From the NCBI RefSeq assembly GCF_947507565.1, contig NC_089185.1, positions 2,170,001 through 2,234,000 of the forward strand: a DNA stretch of 64,000 bases, read 5' to 3'. How positions within the stretch are numbered: position 1 is the stretch's first letter; every line of letters begins with the position of its first letter. The position numbers and the translations under genes were made by a program. The stretch is from Oscarella lobularis. Taxonomy: Eukaryota; Porifera; Homoscleromorpha; Homosclerophorida; Oscarellidae. Below are positions 45,705-57,700 of the stretch, piece by piece. The notes under the pieces were generated by a model. It was not told the DNA's origin, did not search any database, and saw nothing but the letters and a program-made list of their open reading frames with translations.

Positions 45705-46767
45705 GTAAGTAATGGTTGCTGTTTCGTTTGGGTAGGGGTTTTCTCGAGTTTGATTGGCGTTATCAAGGCTGCAGCCCGTGGTGCTGTAAAATGTTGATCA
45801 AGAAAGTTGACTCAATTTTACATTAATTGAATTTTGCGTCAGTAGCTAAATTGACATGTAAGGACTAACGCTGTTTGCAGTACAAAGAGAGGAAAAAACA
45901 ATCGTTTCCTATGTAATTATTCTCCTGCTGTTTGATTCTGGGGCTATAACCTGAGAGTTCCTGCTTGCTACACTGAACATCGTAATGGTAATTATCCCGT
46001 TTTCATTAGAAAATATGATATTTTCAACCAAAAGTAAAACTTCCGTTTATTCTCTTGTTGAAATAAATCGTAATAACTTGCAAATAAATTGGTAATGATA
46101 ATATTTTTTGCAAGCTTGTCATGATCAAGCTGCGTTGTATTTCAGTATTATTGCCTATACTAACGATTCTGTGAGTTTGCTTTGAGATATCTCTGCTGGT
46201 AAACGTTTGAGCCATTCAGAATTGCATGGCACATTTAGTAAAGTTTGCTGATAATGATCATGTGCTCTTGCAATTCAAGATTGGTGAAAGTGAACGCTCC
46301 CGTTACTTTTGATAAGGTGACCTTTCTCTTAATTGATTCGACATGGGCCAGCTACAAACATTTGTGGTACGTTACCTAATATCATGCAGGTATATATTCG
46401 CGCCTTTCAACTAAGATACGCGCAAGTTCATTAACGCTGCTACTAATGAACAATTCCTAGGAGCATTCTTGCTTCCAAACGTCCGTGCTTGTAAACATTC
46501 CAGGTACCATAAATATTAGGTGTTTCCTCTTATAATGATCCGCGGATTGTAGTTACGTATAAAATTGGTGCAAACTTCTGTAAATCGTATCTTTCATTTG
46601 GAATCGGCCCACGTTAAAACTCTCGCTGCTAATGATCAGGTTTCCTTTCATATGAAACTTGGTGTTTATGAAGTTGAAGGTTCTCGGTATTTATGATGCT
46701 TTCAAGTTGTATTGCTCTGTTCGACATTAATTCAATGCATGAGAGCTAGTTAGTGTCGGAGCTACTC
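45705..46767. other. No gene recognised
   Basis: AT-rich with only short frames. Loose repeats of AATGATCAGG...TTC-type phrases resemble the decayed repeats at 47.7-48.6 kb. Confidence 0.5.
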
Positions 46768-46771
46768 TTAA

Positions 46772-47570
46772 AGGGGCACTGTAACGGTTGTTAAACATAT
46801 ACTACTATTAAAGTTCTTACGTTTCCTAATCGTTTTGCGCCCGTTTTGCTGGCATTGTGTGCTTCTGCTACGAGAACGAAGCGTTTTAACTCTGTAATGA
46901 CGGGCGTTCTGTGACGTAACTGGTCCACGCAGCTACCCGGATACAAAAAATGAACCGGCGTTTACGTCAAAGGCGTCACCTGCCGAGAAAGTTTGAAAGA
47001 AAAAAGTGTAGATCGTAAGGACTGAAACCGTTCGGTAATGACTTGAATTCGCTAACTACAAGCGGAAACGAGATAAAGCCGGAAACGCGCTTTTGTTCGT
47101 CATGCATTTCATGCTGTCTTCCGTGCCTTTCCGTCCGTATGTCTGTAAACCTGTAATTGCACAACGTGGGCGAACCTTTGCACATGATAAATTAAGTGGG
47201 ACAATGAGCGGAAAAGCACGGAAGACAGCATCGAATACATGACGCACAAAAGCGCGTTTCCGGCTTTATCTCCTTTCCGCTTTTAGTTAGCGAATGCAAG
47301 TCAGTACAGAACGGTTTCAGTCCTTACGATCTACACTTTTTTCTTTCAAACTTTCTTGGCAGGTGACGCCTTCGACATAAACTACGGATCATTTTTTGTA
47401 TCCGGGTAGCTGCGTGGACCAGTTACGTCACAGAACGCCCGTCATTACAGAGTTAAAACGCTTCGTTCTCGTTGCCGAAGCACACAATGCCAGCAAAACC
47501 GGCGCGAAACGATTAGAAAACATAAGAACTTTAATAGTAGTATAGGTTTAAAAACCGTTACAGTGCCCCT
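46772..47570. mobile_element. Kolobok-like TTAA foldback element, copy 1
   Basis: The ends AGGGGCACTGTAACGG and CCGTTACAGTGCCCCT are flanked by TTAA (46768-46771 and 47571-47574). The arms pair over nearly the full length (about 390 bp each). An AGGG terminus plus a TTAA duplication is the Kolobok signature; piggyBac ends normally start with C. A second copy begins at 63565. The frames 46976-47185 and 47056-47247 are read from the arms and are also found in the other copy. Confidence 0.9.
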
Positions 47571-47719
47571 TTAACTAATTACGTTTACTTCATTTTTGAC
47601 ACAGAAGCGTGTGTACGCTGACTCTCAAATGTTGGTAAACCGCTAAAAGGAATTCCTGCTTTCTAAAAACGGTGTCAGTAACCTTTTCCTCTACTCCAAT
47701 AATTGCGGTTGTAAAAAGT

Positions 47720-48545
47720 TCAAGATTTACGCAGGAAAACATTATGGCTGCTAATGGTCAAGTTTTCATGAATTTCAAGATTATTTAATTAATGTAAACT
47801 GTCGCGCTGCCTATAATCTGGTTTTCTCGCTCTACGACATCTACTCCAGTTCTGAACGTCGGTGCGCTACTGTTCGAGTTGTCGTGCTCTCAGCCGTTGC
47901 ATGAATGCATTCCCGGTACTAAAAATTATCAGGCATTTTAAGATTAGCAATTCGGCATTCCCACTTCTAATGACAAAGTATTCCTTCTTTCTGATGACGG
48001 TTCCAGTTAATTAATAACCTTCTTACTACTCTTATGATCAAGGGTGTAAAAGTTCAAGATTTTCGCAGGAAAGCGTTATCGCTACTACTGATGGCGCTTT
48101 CATGAATTTCAAGATGTGCAAGGTAAACTGTCCTGTTTCACATGCATAATGAGGTTTTCTCTCTGTTCGACATGCATACACTCGGTGCTTACACTCGGTG
48201 CTTACGAATTAACGTTGTCGCTACTGTTAATTGGTTTTCTTAGTTGCTCTATAAGACGTCGCTTTCCTGCATTTGAAGATCAGCTGCGGTAAAAAGGCCA
48301 GTTATTTGTAATCAGGTTTTATCGCTACTACTGAAAACGCTTTCATGAATTTCAAGATGGGTCAAGGTAAACTGCCCTGCTTCACATAATGAGGTTTTCT
48401 CTCACTCGGTTTCTCTCACTCGGCGCTGACACTCGGTGCTTACGAACGTTGTCGCTACTGGTAATTGTTTTTTTAGTTGCTCTAAGATCTGCATTTCAAG
48501 ATCGGTTGTGGTAAAAGGCCAGTTATTCATAATCAGGTCTTCCCG
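47720..48545. repeat. Tandem repeat of about 240-bp units
   Basis: Two close copies (about 48074-48313 and 48314-48545) share TATCGCTACTACTGA, GCTTTCATGAATTTCAAGATG, AATGAGGTTTTCTCTC, ACTCGGTGCTTACGAA and AAAGGCCAGTTATT. A third, more diverged copy covers about 47720-47960. Confidence 0.8.
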
Positions 48546-49053
48546 CTCTTTGATATCCAGATGCTACAGACAGCTAAATAATCAGGTTTTCTTTCCATAA
48601 ATAAACATTCCGAATGCTGTGAATGATCAGGCATTCGAAAATTTGGGAATCAAAACATTTACTTTACCAATGGTGGAGTAGCTATACCTTCCGATAACTA
48701 ATTAGGAATCCTGAATTCAGTTCAAGATCTGTGCGATGTGGCTTTCTTCAACCTAATAAAGATAGGTGCCAAAAATTTAGCGCGACCGGTGATCAAGTTT
48801 TTGTCTAGATAGTGTCAGGAAGCAGAGAGAAGGCAATTTCAGTTCCCGTATGGGAGGGTTCGGCTCAGGCTCGTAAAAGGGGCCCGGTTGCTCCAGAAAC
48901 CGCTTCTTACACTGCGCGGAGTAGCGAGCGAAGCGTCGCGCGCACGAAAACGGCGCGAAACGGCGGCGCGGCGACGTTTACGACGCAACAAAATCGGCAA
49001 GATGGCGACGTCCAGGCGCGTTGTCTCGTATTTTCCAAGATGGCGGTCGGCTT
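48546..49053. other. No gene recognised
   Basis: It becomes CpG-rich at 48880-49050, with two AAGATGGCG motifs at 48999 and 49039. These resemble YY1-type initiator motifs on CpG-rich promoters, but no transcript can be placed. Confidence 0.35.
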
Positions 49054-49055
49054 TA

Positions 49056-50880
49056 CCGTATTCTGCCGAGTAAACGCCCATGGGCGCTTGCAATAAGTTT
49101 AGAATTCAGAGGGGGGTGGGCGCTTGCTCGGACTATCCTAGGATTTATATCCCAGTAAACGCCCACCCAATCTAAGTTCACATGAAGAGAGCAGTTTAGT
49201 GTCTACCGGTGCTGTACCACTCGCACGATATATACCATATAAGATTCACACAGACTGTTCACAATGAGAATGTTTCAGTCATGGTCTTCCTCATCACCGA
49301 AGGAGCTGAGGTCGTCGTCGTCATCGGAGTCAGATGGAGAGTCCTCTTCGTCTGATTCATTCCCCCCTTCGTCTTCTTCATTCAGTCGCGGCGAATCGTC
49401 GCTAAGGAGGTCATCTTCTGATCTGGTCATCTTCTGATCCATCAAGTGCATTGGAAATGCCGCAAACAAAGAAAGACTTCACCAGCAATTCGGGCGAAAT
49501 TTTTCTTCAAGCTTCTGCTACCCAATCAATAACATTTTGTCGGGTTGGCTGTTTCAAATTGCCAGCAGGTGTTTTCCCTCCGCCGTTCTGCCTCATCCAG
49601 CTCGACCACGACTCCCTAATGCTTTCCTTGAACGGCTTGTTCACCGACCGATCCATAGGCTGGGCTATCGACGTGCACCCACCCGGAATTAGAACGATCT
49701 CCGAGTTGCATTCTTCTGACGCAATTTTTCGACTGTCGTCTGCCTTATGAGGGCGATATTCATCTAAAATCAGCAACTTTCGTTGTTGATGACTTTTGTA
49801 TACCGTTCTCAACCAAGTGTGGAACAGTTCACGGGTCATCCAGCCATTGGTAGATGCAAACACGCGAACATTACCGGGATAAATCAAATTTCTCCTCACT
49901 AACGCGTTGCCCAAGTTGGCCGCTGCGTTCTTTGAAGATCAGAAATGCCGGAAGTTTGTCCCCTGCAGCAGTTGAAGCAAGCGCAACAGTGAACCCCTTC
50001 TTTTCCGCGCGAGAAGTTTTTATTCGAACAGTCTTTTTTCCTTTCAACTCGTTTGTCCTCCTGCAGGGCATGTCAAACCGAACCATTGTCTGATCCATAT
50101 TGACAATTTTGTCGGGGATAATGGAATGCTTGATCCTTGCAGCAATAACGGAACTGAGACGAAAATTAGAATCCCCGCTATGTACGAAAAGGCAAATCTT
50201 ACCGGCGAAATGCTGCAAGTTTCTCCGCGACATCGGCCGGGACAAACTGGGATGAGTTCGTTCCTGATCGATATCCCACGTGGAATCGTCGTTTCCATTG
50301 CCACAGCCATTTGGAACTGGCGGCAAATCCTTGCATTTGCAAGCCGCCAGCAATTTCCTTTCCTCGTGCCCGAAGCTCCTTGTTTGAAACGGAATTGCCC
50401 TTCGCCCGTTCCTCTTCGAGATATGAGAAAAGGGAAGCGTCTAACTCTTTTGATGCGACCTCATGCCCTTGGTGAAGCTTCCTCTTTTTCTTCGATGCAC
50501 CAACATCATGCTTCGCTAACTCATCGAAGTTTCTCTCCCATTCGCGAATCCGTTTTCGGTCGACCTCTAACTCCCTTGCCGTTTGGGAGACGTTTCTGCC
50601 GTGCAATCTGTGCCATTTCACGGCCATGCATTTGAATCCGACGGTGTAAGACGAATGTCGCTTCGACATCTTGAAGTTGCGCCAACGAATGACGTAACAA
50701 TGGAAACTGTCAAACAGGCATGCGCCGCTTAATTGAATGAAAAGCAACGTGCACGAAATCTAAGATGATACGCGTGCATGGGCGTTCACAAGGATACAAA
50801 TGTACCCTGTACACTAATTTCGCACGGAAGAGGGGGGTGGGCGCTTGCTCGGGTGTGGGCGTTTACTCGGTAGTTTACGG
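49056..50880 (-). mobile_element. pogo-type transposon, 1.8 kb
   Basis: The ends CCGTATTCTGCCGAGTAAACGC (left, 49056) and GCGTTTACTCGGTAGTTTACGG (right, to 50880) are imperfect inverted repeats flanked by TA on both sides. A GGGGGGTGGGCGCTTGCTCGG box follows the left end and precedes the right end in the same orientation. Confidence 0.85.
49275..50669 (-). pseudogene. pogo-type transposase (BrkDBD plus DDE_1), frameshifted
   Basis: It starts MSKRHSSYTVGFKCMAVKWH with a Brinker-like DNA-binding HTH (VSQTARELEVDRKRIREWER) and continues with a second HTH (FAASSKWLWQWKRRF). After a shift at about 50205 the DDE_1 core follows: VNMDQTMVRFD (first Asp), then after another shift (about 49890) STNGWMTRELFHTWL, LLILDEYRPHKAD (second) and SIAQPMDRSVNKPFK (third). 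After VIDWVAEA a stop at 49507 leaves only an Asp/Ser-rich acidic tail in another frame (49275-49469). All acidic residues survive, so decay is recent. Confidence 0.8.
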
Positions 50881-51775
50881 TAATAGTGTAGAGATTAGAA
50901 TTAAACTCAAGGCCATCTCTCCCTCTCCGTGCACCTTTTCTTTTAATTAATGTTTTATATAAATGATTGTATGGCCTAGATCTTTTCCTTTTCCGATATA
51001 AATCTATTGACGGGCCAAATCCTCTTCTTCTTTCTTCTTTCTCCATTTCTTATAATTGCCTGACTCCAGTGCTACCTAAATTATCAATAGATAAGCCTGT
51101 CGCACAGTGGAATCCCCTATAAGACAAGGCCGGATCACGAGGGGGCCGTGGGGACCATGGCCCCCAACTTTTTGTCCAATGGTAATATATAATTACTATT
51201 AATTTTCTTTCTTCACCGTCGTGCGTAGGAAAGCTTTCTCTTGGTCAAAATGCTGCTTTTTCTAAGCCACGTAGCTCAGTCACGTGGCTTTTGACGCTCA
51301 CGTACGAGATCCGGGAATAGCAGTGATCAACCATGACCCAAATTCGCCTAAATAACTTGATTGTGCCTCATGTGCACCGAAATCGACTTGACGCAATTGA
51401 TCTTACGCAAGTAGGAGCTGAATTCGTTAGAGCCAGCAGTCACCGCAAGTAGATTTTTGGCAAATTTCATTAAATAAATTGAAGCCCTAATCGCTCTGAA
51501 CTTTTGCGTTAAGTAAACTGAAGAAATGACGAAGGCAAAAAACAGCGTTTTGATCGGTTAATCGCATCATGCAAAAGCGTAGGAAATTGATGTCTCGAGT
51601 GGGCGTGGCCTTAAAATTTTTTCTCCAGCGAAGCGCGCGCGGAGTGGCCCATCCAACCTCACTTCGCGTGAGCCGGCCTTGTAAGAAACATAGTTTTGTT
51701 TTTAAGGCGCCTGCGAAAATCTGACTGGGAATTGCAGGAAAGCGTGCGGTTTGTATATGATCCATTCGTCATTGG
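50881..51775. other. No gene recognised
   Basis: The minus-strand frame 51487-51765 is unremarkable. A palindrome CCACGTAGCTCAGTCACGTGG lies near 51269. This is the original insertion site flank of the integrase element. Confidence 0.5.
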
Positions 51776-51827
51776 CCCAATTATGGCGGTATATTTGTGT
51801 CAAAAATAAGAGCTTGAAGTAACAACA

Positions 51828-52165
51828 GGACTTCGAAGCAACAACGTTGTTGTTATCTTCAAAGCAACAACGGTTCGGTATTGTTGCTTCGAAGTATTGT
51901 TGTTGTTGCGTCGAACTACTGTTGTTGTTGCTTCGAAGTGCTGTTGTTGCTTCGAAGTCATGTTGCTGTTGCTTCGAACTACTGTTGTTGCTTTGAAGTG
52001 CAGCTATTGTTGCTTCGAAGTGCTATTGTTGCTTCGAACTACTGTTGTTGCTTCGAAGTGCTATTGTTGCTTCGAAGTCTTATTGTTGCTTCGAAGTCCT
52101 ATTGTTGCTTCGAAGTGCTATTGTTCCTTCGAAGTGCTATTTGTTGTTGCTTCGTAGTACACATG
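51828..52165. repeat. Left minisatellite arm of the integrase element
   Basis: A run of TTGTTGCTTCGAAGTGCTA-type units, mostly 15-18 bp. The outer end contains an inverted bit (CAACAACGTTGTTG). ORFs through the array are repeat translations. Confidence 0.95.
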
Positions 52166-52197
52166 CACGAATAATGTAAAACGCATGCGCAGCAGAA

Positions 52198-53641
52198 ATG
52201 GCTGATTTTCCACGCGCAAAGGAGGCTTTCTTGAATCGCTTAGAGGCAATTCTGGCTGAGATTAACAACTTTTTCGATACAGCAGCTTTTCCTGACTTCG
52301 TGGAGAGCATTAGAACTCGTCTTCAAAGCCTATTTAGGACGGCAATGAACATGAGTGCTACAGTGACTCTTCCAGAGAGTGTCTTTGAACAAATTTTGCA
52401 AAGTATTGCTTTGTTGGACAGTCAGACAGAAATTGAAGATGGCTCGTCTACCTCCTACCACTGTAAAGTTGAAAGCACGGGCGAAAGAGGAAGAAGTCGT
52501 TTTGTCATAACGAGGGATCAGCTGGAGTACTTATTAGCGAGCGATTTCAGTGTTTCAAGAATTGCGTTACTTTTGGGGGTGTCTCCATCGACGATTCGCC
52601 GCCGCATGGCGCAGTTTCGCATTAGTGTTTCGGATACCTACATCGTCGTATCAGATGAGCAGTTGTGTGAAGAGATTCGAGACGTTAAGACTAATCATCC
52701 CAACAGCGGATATCGGGCTGTGTGGAGTCAACTCCGTTCAAAAGGCATCAAAGTTCCTGTTCACAGAGTGAGACTACTTTGCCTGCGCATTGATCCTGTT
52801 GGAGTTGCAACGCGCTGGATGTCGACCATTGAGCGGCGAACGTATAGAGTTGCAGGTCCTAATTCTCTTTGGCACATCGACGGCAACCATAAGCTTATAC
52901 GGTTAGAATCAATACATTCAAATTTAGATGAACTATTTTTAGGTGGCGCATTGTTGTACACGGCGGCATTGATGGATTTAGCCGACGAATTGTCTTCATG
53001 CATTGTTCAGTAAACAATAAAGCGACTACCGTATATCACTACTTTAGAAGAGCTGCTCGCCGTTTCGGTCTTCCTTCGAGAGTCAGATCGGATCGAGGAG
53101 GCGAAAATCGGTTTGCATCACTTTATATGCTGTCTCTTCCTCTCAGGGGTCCTCGACGCGTAAGTTTTATAACAGGACGCTCTGTTCATAATCAACGGAT
53201 GGAACGCTTTTGGCGCGACTATTTCTATCAGGTACATTGTAATAATAGCTGCACAGCAACATTTAGAACAGCACTGTTTCTTCAGGTTGATAAGGAAAGA
53301 CTAGATCCATGTTCAGAAAGGGATTTAGCTTGTCTGCCCACGTCTTTATTCCGCGACTAGAACGAGATCTTCAGCAATTTCAAAGCGCTTGGAACCTTCA
53401 TCCCCTTTCTTCGGAACACTGCAGATCCCCTAATCAATTGTGGGTAGAAGGAATGCATTCTTCTGCCAATTCTGGTCTGACGTGCGCAAATGAGCTGTTT
53501 CACGCCGTTGGGGACAATGCTTCTAGTTATGATCTGAATGTTGATGGACTGATCCATACAAACACTGACGCCGTCGTTGTTCCTGAAGACGACGTATCAC
53601 ATGAACAGCGTCATTTACTTGAGGCCTCATTTGATCCCTAG
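52198..53641 (+). CDS. DDE integrase-type transposase with HTH, one frameshift
   Basis: Exons are 52198-52901, 52943-53231 and 53286-53641. The introns are 41 and 54 bp, and the first keeps the frame (LIR/WRIVVHGGIDGFSRR). Residues about 105-145 form a helix-turn-helix (QLEYLLASDFSVSRIALLLG, STIRRRMA). An IS3-like linker follows (HPNSGYRAVWSQLRSKGI). The RNase H-like core has SLWHIDGNHKL (first Asp), RVRSDRGGEN (second Asp) and GRSVHNQRMERFWRDYF (Glu). The third exon holds LDPCSERDLACL and FIPRLERDLQQFQSAWNLHP, with one base out of frame near 53335. Apart from that it looks intact. The role would be cutting and joining of the element ends. Confidence 0.85.
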
Positions 53642-53809
53642 GCTGAAAGCGAAAATTACGGAATCGAAATTTATTTCAATGCTCGCGAAATGATGTCACA
53701 GTAATTTCGTAATTTAAACACAAGTTTATAAAGCACTTTTTACGATCCATCCGCTAGGTATCCGGGACCGAAGTACATTAGGGACACTACTGCACGTGGC
53801 GAGCGCAAA

Positions 53810-56800
53810 ATGAGCAAAAACGCGCTGAAGAAATCCCTGTTGGGGAATATAGAAGGAATAAAGAAAGCTTTGGAAGAGTTTGGGTCTGATAATGTCGACG
53901 ACGGTGAAGAGGACGGGCTGGATTCGCCGCGAGTGGAACGAAGAAGCGCGCCGAGTAGCCATGCGTCCAATAGCCATTTGCTGCAGTTTACACCGAGCTC
54001 TGCTTTATACGCAGAGCAGCAAAGGCTTTTTGGGCCAAGGAGAACTTCGTCTGGACGAAAAGGCAAGGGAAAAAAGCGACGTCACGACGGCACAATCGTC
54101 CATCGAACGTGGACCCGAAAATTTGTTTGCCTTCGAAATCGAAGTGATTTTGCCGCTCCTAAAAGAGCTGAAAAAGCAATATTGATGCGAATGAATCTTG
54201 GTGAACGACGTCTCACTTTCGGTGTCAATTCAACAGCGACAGATGTTGACAAGTACTTGCCTAAAAGAAGCTTATCCAACCTTAGCGCTTGTTGGTGGCT
54301 ACACCCTCTTAGTCACAGACGTCCAGCATGGGAACCGGAATCTTATTCCACTGAAGACGCCTTACGATGTCGCATCACTAAAATCGCAGAGTCAAAGTCA
54401 AAACATTTATATACCGCCTCTTCAGGAGAACATTCCTAGAAAACCTCTGGACCTTCCAGAAGATGACAAGAAGGTTATAGAGTTGACAATGCCAAGCGCA
54501 TCAGAGAAGCTATATGGTGTTGTCTTTTTACTGTAGGAAGCCATAGAAGACTCCTGTCGCAAGTGCCATGCAAAACTTCCAATGGCAGAACTGATCGCGC
54601 ATGTTGGAAACTGTTCAAAGTTTGATAACAGTTTAACTAAATAATTTCGATGTTAATAAATTATACTTATTGTAGGCAAGGTGACAGCGATTTTCAAGTG
54701 GTCGCCGAAGAAAGTCCTGAAAAGGTTGATTTGACGATGGATGATGACGATATTAAGATGCGCGGCAGCATTAACCCAGATGTGCTTACGCAGGTATGTA
54801 CTATTGCTGAAACGGTTTCAAAAACATTTAAATAATTTATTAAAGAGGCGAACCCTTATCCAGGAGCAAGACGAGGCATATGCTCTATTTCTTGCTGACG
54901 ATGAAGAAAAGGTTCACAGTTTTCATACTGCTTAGTAGCGCAATGTCTAAATGCCACTTTAGGATCGACAATTTGAAGTAAATCGAAGAGAAGAATTTGA
55001 GCGTGAAGCTGAAGAATCGGCTAGAATTAGTGTATGTATTTATGGTCACAACGTTGGTGTTTATGTCTTAAAAATGATTTTAAATAGATGATCGAAGACG
55101 AAAAAGAAGCATATGCTGCTTTGCTGCCAGAGGAACCGTACGACGACGATTACGACTGCGCGACTGTAAAAGTTAGGCTGCCCTCAAGCAAAGAAATAAG
55201 CCGCCGCTTTTCATTGCTCACTTGCAACCTAAACGCAAAGCTTTCTCATTACTTTCAGTTTTCTTAGTCACAATTAAGGACGTACTTGTGTGGGTTGCAT
55301 CGCACAAAGACTCGCCCGAAATAGATTCCTCACGCCTCATGAATCGAATGAGTCGTGGAAGACCGCAGCCGTTTACCGACATAGACATGACTCTGTCGTT
55401 ATCTGAAGTTTTTGGAGTGGCAACGAATATCAATTTGGTTTGTGTGGTATGCCCTGCATTTATCCTGGCGACCACTTTTTTAGGCTTTTGACCTCTTGTA
55501 GACCGTCAAATCTGACAATGATCCACATGGAAAAGATGATGTGAAAGAAAATAAAAAGTAAGCTTCTTGTGTATGATAGTAGTGTAGCTCAGTTTTCCGC
55601 TCTCAGAATTAGGCAAAATGAGTTTCCAAATTTGGAAAGCATAGTGAGACATCTGCAAACTCTCCTTCGAGACACGCCAACTGTAGATGACGATGGGATC
55701 ATGGACTACACTGAAAGTAAACGTCTCTCCGTCCGTCGAGCGTTCCTTTTGCAAGACGCGCTTCTATTTGCGGCTCACAAAAAATTTGATCCAACTCGAT
55801 ATACAACTGTAGTAGATTTTGAAATTTACTTTTTCCTGTTTGTAACTTGTTTTTGCAGGTTACATTCATTGGAGGAGGATGCCGCCGGGAATTCTGGCGT
55901 CTTGACGCCGAACTGGCGAATGAAAAGTTGTTTTGGGGCAGTGCACATGCTCGCGTCCCCAGACAAGATTCAGCGGCAGTCATTGTAAAAAAACAACGAT
56001 GAGTATCATGCTATTATATATTAGCGCGTTTTAGGCGAAGCACTTTGAATCTCTGGGAAAGCTCATAGCGATGAGTCTTTCGCAAGACGGATCCGGTTTT
56101 CCATTTCTTTCTGCGAAGACGTACAAGTACATTGTGGGAGGAGATGTCTCCCGACTAAACCCGACAGACGAAGAAGTCCCCGACATTGAAATTAGGCAAC
56201 TAGTTGCTCTGGTTAGAAATGCGTGTACTGTCTAAGAAAAATAGCACTTTCTAAAATAGATTGTTAATGCTGACGACGCGAACACTCTCCAGAACGTGGT
56301 TAACGAGGAGAGCGCAATTGACTTGATTGCAAAAGCAGGCTACAACTGTCCACTTATCTCCATAACGATGGACAAAAAAAAGAACTTGATCAAATGCCTC
56401 AGGCTTAGTTCAGCGATTCTCTGTGTTAAAGCTGAATTAGACCAGCTTTGTACTGGGCTGAAAGCGATGGGTGTGCTCGATATCATGAAAACACATTCAA
56501 AACAAATGAAAGGGTACTTTTGCTGGGGAAAGGAAAATCTCACTGCAGGTATAGCACTAAAATTTTGCGTGATCGGTTTATAGTCACTGTTTTAGAAAAA
56601 CTGTTAAAATTATTTGAAACAGTCGTGTACGTGGAAAAGGAACACAACGAAGAGCAATGGCAGAGTGAAACCGCCACATTCTTGATGTTTGAAAGATATC
56701 TTGACAATTGCAAAGGTAATCCAAAAAAATAAATTTTACTTACACAAGAAACGTATGTACTCCATAGATTTAACTGATGGATTCTGCTCCTTGGAAGAAG

Positions 56801-57002
56801 TGCTCGCGTTCTTTACTGGAGCTTCTAGAATTCCACCATTGGGCTTTGGAAAGACAGCGATGCTAAAGTTCTCAAACACGTCAAGTCTGCCAATGGCCAA
56901 TTCGTTTTAACCTTGCCTTCGCAACATCCGGATGATACAACGTTTTTCGAAAAGCTCAATTTTGGCTTTAAAGGAGGACTGGCACACTTTGGCCAAATTT
57001 GA
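53810..57002 (+). CDS. HECT-type E3 ligase-like gene (UBZ, UBX-like, HECT), transposon cargo
   Basis: About 12 exons with short introns. Order: an N-terminal acidic/basic region (53810 on); a domain reading GERRLTFGVNSTATDVDKYL then, one base out of frame near 54260, LKEAYPTLALVGGYTLL and IYIPPLQ; a C2HC zinc finger (CRKCHAKLP, HVGNC, about 54556-54622), UBZ4-like; two acidic UIM-like exons (EQDEAYALFLADDEEK); and a UBX-like part (TVKVRLPSSKEISRRF, DVLVWVASHKDSPE). The HECT domain begins LSVRRAFLLQDAL, VTFIGGGCRREFWRL (55859 on). It continues with KHFESLGKLIAMSLSQDG, FPFLSAKTYKYIVGGD, LDQLCTGLKAMGVLDI, TGASRIPPLGF and the last lobe to 57002. The pattern matches the G2E3-like HECT genes expanded in marine animals. 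At the catalytic LPxAxTC site the sequence reads LPMAN and then shifts frame into QFVLTLP, so the active Cys is absent. The gene is probably recently decayed or regulatory only. Confidence 0.75.
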
Positions 57003-57235
57003 TTTATCGGCCGCCTCACCTCATTGACACTACTGCAGTGATTTAGTTGTGTTGTGTTAGGGTTGCGCTTGTTAGCTTCAATAACGCTTGTAGCTTATTT
57101 CTCGAACAAAAGAATTGCGAAATATCTTCTTGTTGTCACTTTGGTACTGTACGTTTAAAACAACTCAGATTAATTAAGATGGGTAGTGGTTGAGATGAGT
57201 CTTATGCGTCATTTTCGAAGCCATGGTCAAAACAA

Positions 57236-57700
57236 ACAATAGCACTTCGAAGCAACAATAGGACTTCGAAGCAACAATAGGACTTCGAAGCAACAATAGC
57301 ACTTCGAAGCAACAACAGTAGTTCGAAGCAACAATAGCATGCACTTCGAAGCAACAACAGTAGTTCGAAGCAACAACAACAGTAGTTCGAAGCAACAATA
57401 GCACTTCGAAGCAACAGCAGTAGTTCGAAGCAGCAACAACATAACTTCGAAGCAACAATAGCACTTCGAAGCAACAATAGCTGCACTTCGAAGCAACAAT
57501 AGCTGCACTTCGAAGCAACAATAGCTGCACTTCGAAGCAACAATAGCTGCACTTCGAAGCAACAACAACATGACTTCAAAGCAACAATAGCACTTCGAAG
57601 CAACAACAACAGTAGTTCGACGCAACAACAACAGTACTTCGAAGCAACAATACCAAACCGTTGTTGCTTTGAAGATAACAACAACGTTGTTGCTTCGAAG
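57236..57700. repeat. Right minisatellite arm of the integrase element
   Basis: Inverted relative to 51828-52165, unit ACTTCGAAGCAACAA. It is longer than the left arm by about 125 bp. Confidence 0.95.

Noticed and set aside
46976-47247. Minus-strand frames also present at 63771-63980
   Set aside because: Both lie in arms of the same foldback element; shared frames reflect copy identity, not a protein.
48880-49080. Arg-rich frames 48812-49096 and 48888-49073
   Set aside because: A CpG-rich stretch gives open Arg/Ala frames on both strands; no motif or splice support.
51255-51300. Possible tRNA-like segment (GTAGCTCAG near 51274)
   Set aside because: No cloverleaf can be drawn and there is no T-arm GGTTCGA box; it is a plain palindrome.
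51881-52174. Cys/Leu-rich frames of 86-97 codons (and 57174-57684 on the other strand)
   Set aside because: They are translations of the 15-bp minisatellite arms.
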